Shown: one piece after another, positions 32,318 to 42,846 of the stretch
Numbering within the stretch: the stretch's first letter is position 1
Layout of the letters: each line of letters opens with the position of its first letter
Assembly: GCA_009746045.1 (NCBI GenBank)
Contig: RPFO01000041.1
Coordinates: 10,029,908-10,093,907, forward strand
Direction: 5' to 3'
Origin: Mesostigma viride
Lineage: Eukaryota; Streptophyta; Mesostigmatophyceae; Mesostigmatales; Mesostigmataceae
DNA: 64,000 bases
Made by a program: the position numbers and the translations under genes
The notes under the pieces: generated by a model
Database searches by the model: none
The model's input: only the letters and a program-made list of their open reading frames with translations
What the model was told of the DNA's origin: nothing

Positions 32318-33153
32318 TCACGTATGGATCTCTCTACAGCCCCTTGCTGCCCATGACTCTCTGGGGACTACTACCAGCTTACAAGGCAGCTGGTCCTGAT
32401 GCTTGAGCAAACAGTCAAACTGCAAGTCTGCCTGCACACTCTTGCACACCCCAAAGCCTGGGATCAGGGCCTTCATACCCAACAACAAGTGGTGCTCCTG
32501 CATACCAGGCAGAACGTCTATCAGCCTGTATCTACTGAACCTGTCCACCCCACCAATATATACAAGCCCCTGATATGCTGGATATCCATCTGGATGTCGC
32601 CACGCTCCCTAGCAGGCTCCCTAGCATGGGACTGAGGTGGGTGAACAGCATTCTCCTGGCAACCACAGTTCTCAGCAGCAGCCTGGCAAGCCTCCCACAA
32701 AGGCTCCCTACCTAGCTTCCAAGCAAACATTGCTGCCTGCCCAGAATGCCCAAACATGTGATGCAACCTATGGCCAGCCTCAGCATAGCTCAGCACTCTC
32801 TCAGTACTGACCTGGCGAGACGTCTGAACCGTGTGTGGGGACACATGATCCACTCCTGAGGTTCCAGGGCTTCCCTGCAGGCCATCCTGACGCCCCAAGT
32901 CAGGCCCTGCACCCTGGACCGCTCCAGGCCCTTCCAGCAAGGTCCCTTGGCCCTCCAGGCCAGCACCTGCTGGAGACCCACCACCTGCATGAGGCATAGG
33001 GAATTCAGCTGCAGCATTGTTATTGCAATCCAGTGGAAGAACAACATCTTTACACCCTTGGTGCTGCACAAGGGGCACACCCCCGTCCTTATGTACATCC
33101 AGCACACCTTCCCCAAGGGGTGATTGACTATTTACAGGGGATGATGTAGCTAG
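32318..33153 (-). pseudogene. pol: Element C integrase N-terminal zinc domain and catalytic core
   Basis: Follows the gag UGA in frame (ORF from 33,105). A ~100-residue variable spacer leads to HHMFGH and CGC (zinc motif), then DIQMDIQHIRG and VQADLQFD with the first two catalytic Asp. A frame slip near 32,535 and another near 32,355 precede the GAVER-type Glu segment, so the core is broken. Otherwise it closely matches B. Confidence 0.8.
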
Positions 33154-33156
33154 TCA
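33148..33156 (-). promoter_or_regulatory. Gag-pol junction UGA CUA (candidate readthrough), element C
   Basis: TGA (33,156-33,154) followed by CTA GCT, identical to element A. The downstream frame is open to 32,521 and carries the integrase zinc motif. Confidence 0.55.
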
Positions 33157-34504
33157 CTGCTGCCCAGACTGGCCCCCTGCCCAGCAGGCTTGGCCTTCCT
33201 GTCAGGGCACTCACGACGCCAGTGACCTTCCTTGCCACACACAAAGCATGCTCCACCCTTCTTCCCAGACCCAGCCCCACCCTTGCCAGGCTTCCCTGGC
33301 CTCCCTGAGACTGCCCACCCTGCTTGCCCTGGTTGCCTTGAGCTTGGCCCTTGCCTTGCCCTTGGCCACCCTTACCCTGCTGACCACCAGCTTGCTGGCT
33401 CCCAACCCCTCCTTGGGAACCTGCACCCTTGCCACCCTGAGCCCCCTGCCTCTGGCGCCTGAAGCGCTTACGCTTGTTGGGCCTTGCCCCATCACGGGCT
33501 GGGTACCCGGGGACATCACCTTGGCCCTGCACAGCGGAGGTGGCATTGCTGCCATGGGACTGGATAGCTTTGCAGGCAGGATCTGGCTTCCTTATGCTGA
33601 GGATTACAAGCTCCAGAGCACGCAAGGAGCCATCAGTCTGGTTAAGAAACATGCGGGCACCGTTCCTCCATCCACACTCAACCCATACGGTCCAGGAAAT
33701 AGTCTGCCAAGGCCCTATCTGTGACCAGGAAGCCATACTTGGCCCCCTTGTCCCTGATACGGTTGAGCCTAGCCCATTCCTCTGCCACAGGACCCACTAT
33801 CTCAAAGGTGTCATACTGATGTTTATAATAGTTGGTGAGGTTGAGAACCTTGTCAGAGAACTCCTCCCTCAACCCATCCAGGAACTGTGCCCAGGTTAGC
33901 TTATCCTTGACAGCAGTCCTAGCCTTTTCCCTGACACGCTCTGATGAGTCCCTGTTGCACGTGGACGAGTGGAACACTTGCACTAGGTTGACAGTGGGGT
34001 CCACGGAGAACACAACCAGCTCCATGTCCTCTAGCCACTTGTCTAAAGCTTCCTGTGCTAGTGGTGGGTTAAGAGGCTTTTGTCCATTCATAACAGTGAC
34101 AGCACTCATGTGAGGCCTCGACCCTGGCATCGCCTTCACTGGTTCCACCACAGCGGGTGTCACAGCAACAGCACCACTTGGTCCAGCAGGCACAGGGGAG
34201 AACACATCCACATGAAGCCTCTTACCATTGCCGTCAGCGGAGGTGTCCCTCTTACGCTTCTCCACGGCTGGTTGCCCATTCGCCACCGTTATTGCATCAG
34301 ATGGCCCTGTCGCCCGCACCTTGCGCGCCTCCTCCACCGAGTCTTCGTGCCGTCTCTTGCTGCCTGGTCGCTTTCCCCCATCGCCGTCGCTGGCAGGGAT
34401 GGCCTCCCCCACCAGCTGCTCCTTGTCCTTCCGAGGCTCCTGGCTCTCCCAGCCGGTGCCTCCATCTCGCCCTTGTCGCCGTCTCCCGGTTTGCCACGAG
34501 GCAT
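33157..34504 (-). pseudogene. gag: Element C gag (frameshifted) with CCHC zinc knuckle
   Basis: Starts MPRGKPGDGDKG at 34,504. The charged N-terminal region, capsid-like domain (LDKWLEDMEL, VDPTVNLVQVFH, EEFSDKVLNLTNYYKH, ADYFLDRMG) and knuckle are all recognisable by comparison with A. Frame changes occur after the first ~15 codons, near 33,680 and in the tail near 33,290. At least two are one-base losses in runs of C compared with A. Confidence 0.85.
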
Positions 34505-34557
34505 TATATACAGTGGGATGGCAAAACAAAACAGGCGATAGACAAGGAAGAACAGGC

Positions 34558-35709
34558 TTAAGCGCTGGTGCTGCCTGAAGAGGCCGCTGGCTGCTCTCCA
34601 GGTGCTGCCTCCACCTCACGCTCTTGTGCAGTGCGTGCCACCGGCGTCCCCACTCGTGGAACTGCGCGGACCTCCTCCGCGTTGTAGGGCCCAAGCACAC
34701 GGCTAACCGGCCTGCCGGCTGCTGTTTGCTCTACTGGCACTCTGGGCGCACTGCCCCGGCGATACCACTGAAGGTTCCTGACCCACCGGCTACCACCACC
34801 TCGCCGATCGTTGCGAGACCCCCGACCTATCTCAGCAAAGTCGTGCTCCGGCTCAAACGGAATGTGCAACTCTGCTCTGCGCCGAGCGGAGTATCCCTCG
34901 TTCGTGCCGTCGCCCTCGTCAATCTGCTGTGACGACCTGGCTATGATGCCCGTCGGTCTGTCCACGAATTGCTCGTGGAAGTCTTCGTCGGTGACCTCCC
35001 GACCGGTGATTACCGTCACCGTTGGCCCAGTCGCCCCTGGCCTGCTCTGTACTCTTGGCGTGTCCAAGGTCGACCAGATGCCTGGTGGACGTGTGGTGAT
35101 AACCCAGTGATCCGCGTGACCACGCGACTCCTGGATCAAAATGTTAACCAAATGCTCACAAGTCTGAGCAACCACCTCGGCGGAATCCCACGGGCTGTCC
35201 GCTTCGCGCGTCTGCGCGTCCCGAATTATGTGCGACGCGTCGGTCCCCTCTCCCAGCGAGCTTGTCGCCACCCAGTGATTATATAACCTGGTTCCACCTA
35301 AGCAGATGGCCACCAGCTGACCCAGCGTCTCTCGCGCTAAGTCGAGCGCCTGGATGGTCACGTGCCCGCCCTGGTACGCAACTTCTAGACTATAAATCAA
35401 CGAAGCTATCTCGTCTCGTATGGCCACGAGACGCTCCGTGCACACTCTCCCTGTTTCTCCTGGCGACGTCGTCGCCCGGATCCTCATCACCACGGGGTCG
35501 TTCGCCGACGGCCCTGTTGCGTTACCAAACACAGCCACCCAACCGCCCTCAGCGAGGCCCCGCGCAACGTAGGCCGCCTGCACGAAGGTGGAAGCGTTGG
35601 ATTGATGAGTGTAGGGATAGAAAGCGTTTTCGCGCGCCGGCAACTCTGGTGCTGCTTCGCGCCTGGGAGAAGACGACTCAGGTGTTTTAACCGGAGCCTC
35701 GGCCGACAT
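34558..35709 (-). CDS. Element C ORF1, conserved unknown protein upstream of gag
   Basis: 383 residues from ATG 35,709 (MSAEAPVKTPESSS), 30 nt inside the 5' LTR; the frame extends four codons further up, but this Met aligns with A and B. Strong similarity to A's ORF1 over the whole length: STFVQAAYVARGL, TTSPGETGRV, HWVATSSLGEGTDASH, VVAQTCEHLVNILIQESRGHADHW, DRPTGIIARSSQQIDEGDG and RWVRNLQW. The end is Glu/Ala-rich. Intact although gag and integrase next to it are broken. No known domain recognised. Confidence 0.78.
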   Translation of the reverse strand: MSAEAPVKTPESSSPRREAAPELPARENAFYPYTHQSNASTFVQAAYVARGLAEGGWVAVFGNATGPSANDPVVMRIRATTSPGETGRVCTERLVAIRDEIASLIYSLEVAYQGGHVTIQALDLARETLGQLVAICLGGTRLYNHWVATSSLGEGTDASHIIRDAQTREADSPWDSAEVVAQTCEHLVNILIQESRGHADHWVITTRPPGIWSTLDTPRVQSRPGATGPTVTVITGREVTDEDFHEQFVDRPTGIIARSSQQIDEGDGTNEGYSARRRAELHIPFEPEHDFAEIGRGSRNDRRGGGSRWVRNLQWYRRGSAPRVPVEQTAAGRPVSRVLGPYNAEEVRAVPRVGTPVARTAQEREVEAAPGEQPAASSGSTSA

Positions 35710-35729
35710 GAAACCTCGCAACAGGAATG

Positions 35730-35739
35730 CAATAATACG
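35730..35739 (-). promoter_or_regulatory. Candidate primer-binding site, element C
   Basis: Minus-strand CGTATTATTG abutting the 5' LTR, one base different from A and B. Confidence 0.4.
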
Positions 35740-36396
35740 AGTTAAGAAGCAACCAAGCCAGAGCTGTGAGCTCCTGGTCTTTCACGCGCACAGCGGGATG
35801 AGCCAAAGTTGCAAGACAGCAAGCTTTTAACCCGTGCACCAAGCCACGACCACGGTGAGCGTTTCCACGTCCAATGTGGGAGCCTCGGTTCGTGCTTGCC
35901 AAGATAGCTGGTCATCCCCCATGACCAAGCTATATCCTTTGCGTTGTTCCTCGTTCCCATCGGCGTGACGAGGCACGTGCAGGCGTGCAAGCAAATCCAC
36001 AACGTCCACTGGCATCAGTGCAGTGCCAGGACGCACTGGATTTGCCTAGACTCTGCAACCTAGGAAGTACAGGACCTGTCACAGGCCTGCAAGGTCTAGT
36101 ATCCTTGCAGCCCTGTGCCAGTTCCAGTACCCCACCATGCAGTCACAGGTTGCTGCTCCTCCTGGTCTACGTGGACCACAGTCACGTGATAGACAGGCTA
36201 AGCCTGTGCAGGGACGTCCTGCCACGTGTCCTGTCCACTATACCAGAGGACTGCACCCTAGTCGGCCACGGACGGCTAGGACTTCGGGACCTCATATCTT
36301 TCTCGTCCCTTGTCTGTTTCAGGCGGTCAGCACGGCGTTGGAAAGGTCTTTCCAAACTGCATCCACTTAGCATATTGGTTGCCCAAAATGCTAACT
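35740..36396 (-). repeat. Element C 5' LTR
   Basis: 657 bp, near-identical to the 3' LTR; followed by GATAC (36,397-36,401) and the resumed gag of F. Confidence 0.92.
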
Positions 36397-36401
36397 GATA
36401 C

Positions 36402-37783
36402 GGCTCAGCGGGTTGGCAGGCACCGGGCTAGTGCCGGGGCCAAGTGCCAGCCAGGGGGTGGGTGCGGATGTGTTGCAGCAGATGTTGCAACATGTAGCAC
36501 AATCCCAACAACAGATGCAGCAGCAACAGCAGGCTATGCAGTTGCAGCAGCAGCAGACGGCGCAGTTGGCGGCGCAGATTGCAAGTCTGCACGCGACGTG
36601 GACCGCGCAAGCAACGCTGACACCAGCGCCGCACCTACCACAGGCGCCACAGCCGCAAGTATTGCAGCCGCAGGCGCAAGTTTGGCAGTCGCAGGTGCCT
36701 TTAATGTCGCAGGCACCATCCGTGCAGCCACAGGCGCAAGTGCCACAGATGCAGGCGTCGCGGCAGCATGTGCCTGGGATGCCTAGTGCACAAACTGGGT
36801 TTTCTTTTGGCGTGCCGCATGCGCCGGCACCAACAACCCCAGCGACGCCACGGCTACAAACACCGTGGGTGCGGCCAGGCATCATTCCGGGATCGATTGC
36901 AGCGCTCAGGCAGTCCATACATGGTGGAACGAGGCTATGGGCTGGAGCCGAGGTTTGTGGCTACTCTACCAAGGATGCCAAGCATGCCGGTGGGCTACAA
37001 TGGGTCGCCGATTGAGGGATCCAAGGTGGGAATGCCGGTGCAAGCGCAGGTGGAGCTGAAGGACAGGTATACTGCTGACGGTGGGCTTGTTGACATCAAC
37101 CAAGCCTATTGGAAATATAAGACTTGGCTGCACCAGCAGTATATCGTCACGCATAACCAGCTGCCGAAGTCCTTTGAGATGGACAACATCCCAATGTTTT
37201 TCTCGGGCAACACGCAAAAGCTGGTGCAGCGGTGGGTCACAGGCTACCATGAGGTGGCGCTGAAGACGGGAAGATCCGACGTGTGGTACAGGCGCGACCA
37301 ACAAGGCTTGCCGGACTACCAACACGTGGTATTGGACGTTGACCCTGCATAGGAGCTGTGGGAACTGCTGCGCGCCAAGTACGCCCACGCCTCCACCAAG
37401 GCGGAGGCGGAGTGGCATGATTTTAAGGTGGGGGACAAGGAGTCGCCTGACGCCACGATGGACCGCCTGGACGTCTTGCGGGATGAGGTCCCGGCATGGA
37501 CGGAGGCGGAGGCGTGTGAGAAGTGGCTCAAGGCGTTGGGTCCAAAAGCTGCCATGATCCCACAACCTAGATTTGGTTGTCATTGGGACCTGGCCCAGCT
37601 GTGCACGGAAGTGCATGCGTTCAACCGGCGACAGGCACGGGGTCTCCCGGACCTAGTGGAGCTGGTACGCCAAGAAGTCGCCCAAGCGCACAAGGGGGCA
37701 AGAAAAGTGGGCAGCACTCGTGGGGTAAGGCTAGCATGTGGCCCATCGATCACCCATGCAGCCATACCTCATGAGGGCTAACG
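36402..37783 (+). pseudogene. gag: Element F gag, remainder (gypsy-like)
   Basis: Continues from 24,780. A Gln-rich segment (residues like QQMQQQQQAMQLQQQQ) and a Pro/Gln-rich region precede a capsid-like domain in another frame (DINQAYWKYKTWL, LPKSFEMDNIPMFFSG, LVQRWVTGYHEVAL). After a stop at 37,350 it goes on to LWELLRAKYAHAST, MDRLDVLRDEVPAW and FNRRQARG, the layout of a Ty3/gypsy retrotransposon Gag domain. Frameshifts and a stop make it a relic. No zinc knuckle or pol follows before 38,100. Confidence 0.6.
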
Positions 37784-38109
37784 AGGTCGTGGGCTACTGT
37801 CAGTGCAGGGAGTTTGGCACGAGTACGCGACAGCGCTTCATCAATCTAGATCTATAAGGTTGCAAGGTTGCATTATTGCTATAGACATCTTGCAGTCCCG
37901 TGATCGCGCCGATCGCCGACCTAGCTTCCCTGGCCTTGCTTTGAATGTTTGAGGACTCACACTGAGGAAACGATGCCTTCATCAGGGGGGGTGGAAAAAA
38001 ACAAGAAAATTTACATCATGCTGGATTTGAGTAGATCTCGCGAAAACAAGCATGTTTGCCACTGGTCGCAACCCCAGGGGGTCTCTAGGTTAGAAGTTAC
38101 AGAGCCTAA
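37784..38109. other. Short non-coding stretch
   Basis: Between the F gag relic and element K. Nothing recognised. Confidence 0.3.
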
Positions 38110-39576
38110 AAAACCGTCGTCTGTAGCCACACCTATTTTTAGGACTGAGTTCAACTCAGTCCTAAATTTAGGACTGAGATTTGGGGTTTCGTAGAAAATT
38201 CACCCAAGTCAGAATGTTTGGCAAAAAAAATTCTCTCTAAATTTATTCAAATACTACGTGAAAAGATCTTTTTGGGACATATTTTTGGGATTTTTTTTGA
38301 TTTTGTTTGGACGGTGAAATGGACGGTCAAAGTACAGGTGGTAAGGGTACTTATTCACGTGAAACGTGAGTTCCGGAAATGCACGACCTAGCCATGGCGG
38401 CTTGCGCCCATGCATGCAGTTTACGTTTTCCGACGATATAGCTGGCCAAACTCAGGAAATAGATTTTATATATCCTAGAGATGATACAAGTCAATTTTCA
38501 GCTCGCGGGGATGCGATTTACTAGGTGTCGGCACCGTTCTTGCTGGAAAAAGCTGCGATCAGGCAGGCCGACGGAATTGATTACTACAACTGCTTTCCGG
38601 CGAAATTCGAAGGATTTATAGGTATCTTTCTACCTTTTATCATGCATTGTCATAGAATTGACTTATTGGCAGTATAGATTTGATGATTTCGACCACTCTG
38701 TCACGTCATGGTGTGTGTGCCTCAAAGTGCCACTTTTGCGGGCACCGCCTGGGCCAAGGTAACGCCAGCCATGCAAGGTAAAGCCGGAATATCGTTGTCT
38801 CATCATTTCTTGATGTTCTTACATGAGTTTAAGCTTGCGAGGTGTTGCCAGTTTCGAGTCTTGATGCTCTTTCTTGACCGTTGCCTGCCCCTCTCCAAAA
38901 CCCCCTTTTTAGATGATGTTGCCAGGCATTTGCCTTGCCCTGGTGTAGTTGTGCAGGTTTTTAGGCGCTGTATGTATGGGTTTAAACACCTTCATAGATG
39001 TTAGTTGTTCTTTTGCTACGTTCATACTGCATAATTGTGTGGCCATGGGCCTCGTCAAGGGTGCTTTCAAGCTTATATGGGTGAGTGAAAGATCTTGGTG
39101 GTAAACCACTGTCATCATGTGCCAGCAAGTATGTTGGCCATGCCATGGCAAGGCAAAACAGTTTTATCCATGTCCATTCTTGTTAGAGACACTTGAAATA
39201 TGCTTAACCTGCCCAATACATTGGTGGTTAACACATAAAAAAAACCTTTCGTGGGTAGGTATCCAAACCCATTTCCTGCGCGCTTGCATAGGCTCTCACA
39301 CATTATAAGGTATAATATAACTGCAATATGATGATGCAAGCATGTTGTCCTATTATGCTGGAAGGGAAATGAGTTGATTTGCATGGTTGGTGGCCACGGT
39401 GGTGTGTGGTACGACCGCACTCCCATGCTAGCATTTTGTTACCAAGGCCCAGTCCTATTTATAGGACTGGCAGTGTTTTGCATGTTTCAGGCAGTGCCAG
39501 TGGCCAAATTGAGTCCAGTTTTTTGCCACAGTTCAAGAACTCTAATATCTACATGCCTATGATTTTTAATAGTGAA

Positions 39577-39831
39577 TCGGTGTTCTCTGAACGTAGTTTC
39601 TTTATAACAGATGAGAATGAACGCCGCTATGTGAGTGGTACTACGGGACGGTGGGCCTTGGGCTGGACCGGTTCCATGAGTTAGAATTAGTTGGCCAGTT
39701 TTGTATGGCCATTTCTAGTTCGTTAAGTTAAGTAGCAATTAAGTTACTGTTGCTGACGGCTCATGAGGCGAGCCCGGGCTACGCCGCCCTAAAGTGCCAT
39801 TTGCACGATGTTCTAGGTCTTTTTTTCTTGT
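39577..39831 (+). repeat. SDR1 repeat A1
   Basis: 255 bp starting TCGGTGTTCTCTGAACG; same as 40,959-41,213. Confidence 0.85.
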
Positions 39832-40834
39832 AATCGGATGTATGGGGTATGGGTATGGCGGATTACAAGAAATTTAATGCTGCCCTAATCGCGTCAGCCT
39901 TTTGGCTGGCGGTGGCCGATTAGAGATGGCGCGTGACTGACATAGCTTGAACAGTCACGTGACTGTGAAAAAGAAATTGAAATTACCCTCGTCGGTTTTC
40001 TCCCCGCAGCTGGGTTCTTGGCCGACGAGAGACTATAAAATACTTCGCGTTTGCCTGCGCGTGGCACCTGTACGGAACTCTGAAGCCATGAGTAAGATTT
40101 CCGTGCCACGCTGCAGTGCCTACCGCTTTGCTGCGGAGTGTCGCAGCAGGGTTGCAGTTCCTGACTGCTGACTGCCGAAGGAAGGGTGGTCGGGTTACTT
40201 TTAGTGGGCATTGTGATGGACGACAAGTCTGTCGGCCCTCGCGTAAGTAGAAAAATATTTACCAGCATCCGCTCTTATGGGTGCGTGAGGTCTCGGGAAT
40301 GTGGTGGGGACGAATTCCGGAATTATGCAATATTTCGATTCAGACCGAGACTTAAGGGGCCAGTTTAACAGACGGACCTGGGCCGGGCAGGACCAAATAT
40401 TTTGGCCGGCCCAGTTGCGCTTGCGCTTTATCGGCCGCTGGGGTGTGTGATGAGAGCCTGCTCATCAACTAAAACCTGAAATATGGAAAGTTACTCCCCC
40501 AGGTGACAACGTTGACAGTAATCGAGATATGGTGGCATCGGGTGACGTCCTACAAGTTGTCGTCACGTTAGGGCGGCACTGGCCTTTGAGGGAGGTCCGT
40601 GATCGTTAAACGAGGCGTCTTCTTCCTTGTCTTTGCGTGCACATTCAACACCCTCTTTTACTGGCCGAGGGTGGAAGGCTGGGGGGGGCCCTGCAAAGGG
40701 TTATCGTGCATGAGGCTCGCTACAGCCGCCGGCGATTGTAATGGTCGTGACCGTTGCGGCAGGGCAGCCTCGGGAGCCACTGAGCGAAAGTGGTTGGCGG
40801 AGCTTTGGAGATAAAGCACCAGGAAAGGGGGGTT

Positions 40835-40958
40835 GGGTAACGAGAACTACAATCAATCATGAAATGGGTGCAGCGTGGCAGGCTCACTCATGGGTTCTGT
40901 AATTGCCCACTTATTGTTTTAATCAAATGTTGGTGGATTGGTAATAGTGGGAATAGAA
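40835..40958 (+). repeat. SDR1 repeat B1
   Basis: 124 bp ending GGGAATAGAA, directly joined to A2; matches 41,249-41,372. Confidence 0.85.
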
Positions 40959-41213
40959 TCGGTGTTCTCTGAACGTAGTTTCTTTATAACAGATGAGAAT
41001 GAACGCCGCTATGTGAGTGGTACTACGGGACGGTGGGCCTTGGGCTGGACCGGTTCCATGAGTTAGAATTAGTTGGCCAGTTTTGTATGGCCATTTCTAG
41101 TTCGTTAAGTTAAGTAGCAATTAAGTTACTGTTGCTGACGGCTCATGAGGCGAGCCCGGGCTACGCCGCCCTAAAGTGCCATTTGCACGATGTTCTAGGT
41201 CTTTTTTTCTTGT
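40959..41213 (+). repeat. SDR1 repeat A2
   Basis: Second 255-bp A copy, directly after B1. Confidence 0.85.
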
Positions 41214-41248
41214 CCCGCCCTCCCTCCCTCTTCTTGTGTTTGTTTCTA

Positions 41249-41372
41249 GGGTAACGAGAACTACAATCAATCGTGAAATGGGTGCAGCGTGGCAGGCTCA
41301 CTCATGGGTTCTGTAATTGCCCACTTATTGTTTTAATCAAATGTTGGTGGATTGGTAATAGTGGGAATAGAA
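41249..41372 (+). repeat. SDR1 repeat B2
   Basis: Right end of the element. The connector before it is T/C-rich and ends TCTAG, like a 3' splice site. Confidence 0.85.
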
Positions 41373-41635
41373 TATGGATTTTATTGGATTTTACACACTC
41401 GTGCTTCCACAGAAAATTCCAAAATCGCGAGTAAGGGTTGAGAGTCATGTATAATTTTACATGATTTGGTCAACATATGATTTTTTAAGCACATGCCCAA
41501 GCATTAGCATGATATTGAGTGCTATGATGCATATCAAACACATGGGGTACCCCCCTACCCTTACCGCCACATGATCTCAAAGATGGTATACTCAGTCCTA
41601 TTTTTAGGACTGAGTTTCTACAGGGGACGTGTTAA

Positions 41636-41918
41636 AGGGTAGGTAGGTAGGGTGCCGGGCCGATATGGGTTTTTTACAACAAAACACTTGGATTTTCTGC
41701 TAGCTCCCTGTATATGGTCGGAATTTTGAAACGGTTTGACGGACAAACTGATAGCACTTCAGTCATGGTGGGTGGATGAGTGTTAGGGTGATCGGTGATA
41801 GGACAATATACACTGAAGTTCGCCCGGAGTGGAACTTGTCTCCTCCGTCGGAACATCGCAGTGATCGCACAGTGAACAAAGTTTATTCACTGTGCAAGAC
41901 GTGTTCCCGCGGTGTTAC
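41636..41918. other. Short non-coding stretch
   Basis: Between TTAA of K and the LTR of H. Nothing recognised. Confidence 0.3.
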
Positions 41919-42474
41919 TGTTACGACTCAGTCCTCTACCTCCGCCTCTACCTCTAACTGGTCTAATGCTACCTACTAAATTAGTAAGGCCACCTCTAGT
42001 CAAACCCTGCGCGAAAGACGAACGTGACGATCCAGATCTCAGTGCATTTACGTAAGTACGACTATAATACGCCATAAGCCATTTACCCGAACCCCGTTTA
42101 TTCCAGGAATAGAGGAAGGAAACACTACTACACTGCCGTGACCCTAGCTATATGTGTCAATTCATTAACCCACACCCAGTGCCAACACGAGGGGTAGAAC
42201 GTGCATAAATGATCACCAACGGTCCAGCATGCTCGGGCCGACATGGCCCTCGCCTACAAATGCACAGATGCACGCTGGTCCACTACATTCTACCCGAAGG
42301 ATAAGGACCACTACTAAAGTACGCGGCGCGACGCCAAATGCATCCAATGCACCACGGTACTGTTACGAGGACAACAGTGTCCACTGGTACAAGCTACACG
42401 TAAACCTAAGAACGACTGAGGCAAAAGACCTAATTTACGTCCGTAACTGCGACAGATTGTTACGCGACGTAACA
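41919..42474 (-). repeat. Element H 3' LTR (Ty3/gypsy-like)
   Basis: About 556 bp reading TGTTACGAC ... CGACGTAACA on the plus strand, so it has TG...CA ends. The right end adjoins a run of C (minus-strand purines). The same TGTTACG/CGTAACA ends are seen in the G LTR. A TGTTAC copy six bases upstream leaves the left end uncertain. Confidence 0.65.
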
Positions 42475-42492
42475 CCTCCCCCCCCACAAAGG
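42475..42492 (-). promoter_or_regulatory. Element H polypurine tract
   Basis: Minus-strand GTGGGGGGGGAGG next to the 3' LTR, in the position where plus-strand DNA synthesis is primed. Confidence 0.65.
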
Positions 42493-42846
42493 TAGGGAGC
42501 CCTCTCCCTACGCACAGGGAGGAAACCAAGGGGTAGGAATATCCTAACGCACCCAACACAAATCTAGCACAATCGACAGGCCATCCAAGGTACAAAGCAC
42601 CAACAAGTTAACTCGGTTCCACCCCGAGTGGTGTAGGGTTAACCAGCATGTCCCAAGCCTGGTGGGAGCCTTCCCCTAACTGCCTGGCACGGAGGCCTTG
42701 CCGGGAGGGACGGCACTGGGCAGGACACACAGAGTGAACAATGTCAACACCAGGGACCAAGAACGACCAACCAACTGGCCAGAATATGAGGGCGACTCTA
42801 TATACCGGAGGGACAACACCCTCAGGTCGGGCCTAAGGCCCTCTAT
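42493..42846 (-). other. Element H non-coding spacer between 3' ORF and PPT
   Basis: No recognisable frame; the same position in G is also non-coding. Confidence 0.4.

Larger units (their letters stand above)
24781..36396 (-). mobile_element. Ty1/copia-like LTR element C (complete ends, carrying nested insertions)
   Basis: 11,616 bp with LTRs at 24,781-25,438 and 35,740-36,396 and target duplication GATAC (24,776-24,780; 36,397-36,401). Same layout as A and B: ORF1, gag, in-frame UGA, integrase, protease-like, RT, RNase H. A 3,133-bp TTAA element (28,121-31,253) sits between the protease-like domain and RT; without it C is ~8.5 kb, close to B. The LTRs differ at only a few sites, so insertion was recent. 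Confidence 0.93.
39577..41372 (+). mobile_element. SDR1: split-direct-repeat element (Kangaroo/PAT-like, non-autonomous)
   Basis: 1,796 bp with the layout A1 (39,577-39,831) - internal ~1 kb - B1 (40,835-40,958) - A2 (40,959-41,213) - 35-bp pyrimidine-rich connector - B2 (41,249-41,372). The A copies are 255 bp each and the B copies 124 bp each; I noticed only a single A/G difference, in B. No target duplication. This is the split-direct-repeat pattern of PAT/Ngaro/Kangaroo-type tyrosine-recombinase retrotransposons. The internal part has no RT or recombinase frame. Confidence 0.72.
38110..41631. mobile_element. TTAA-type non-autonomous element K, interrupted by SDR1
   Basis: Inverted relative of J. 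The left end (CCGTCGTCTGTAGCC, 38,115) parallels J's terminus, and the right end (CTACAGGGGACGTG) abuts TTAA at 41,632-41,635. Subterminal hairpins with AGGACTGAGT/ACTCAGTCCT lie at 38,140-38,180 and 41,590-41,615. The inverted core GCCTGGGCCAAGGTAACGCC is near 38,746. SDR1 splits it at 39,577-41,372. The left TTAA is not preserved, so the left boundary is approximate. Confidence 0.55.

Noticed and set aside
42229-42495. 88-codon plus frame within the H LTR
   Set aside because: Lies wholly inside a non-coding LTR and has no recognisable content.
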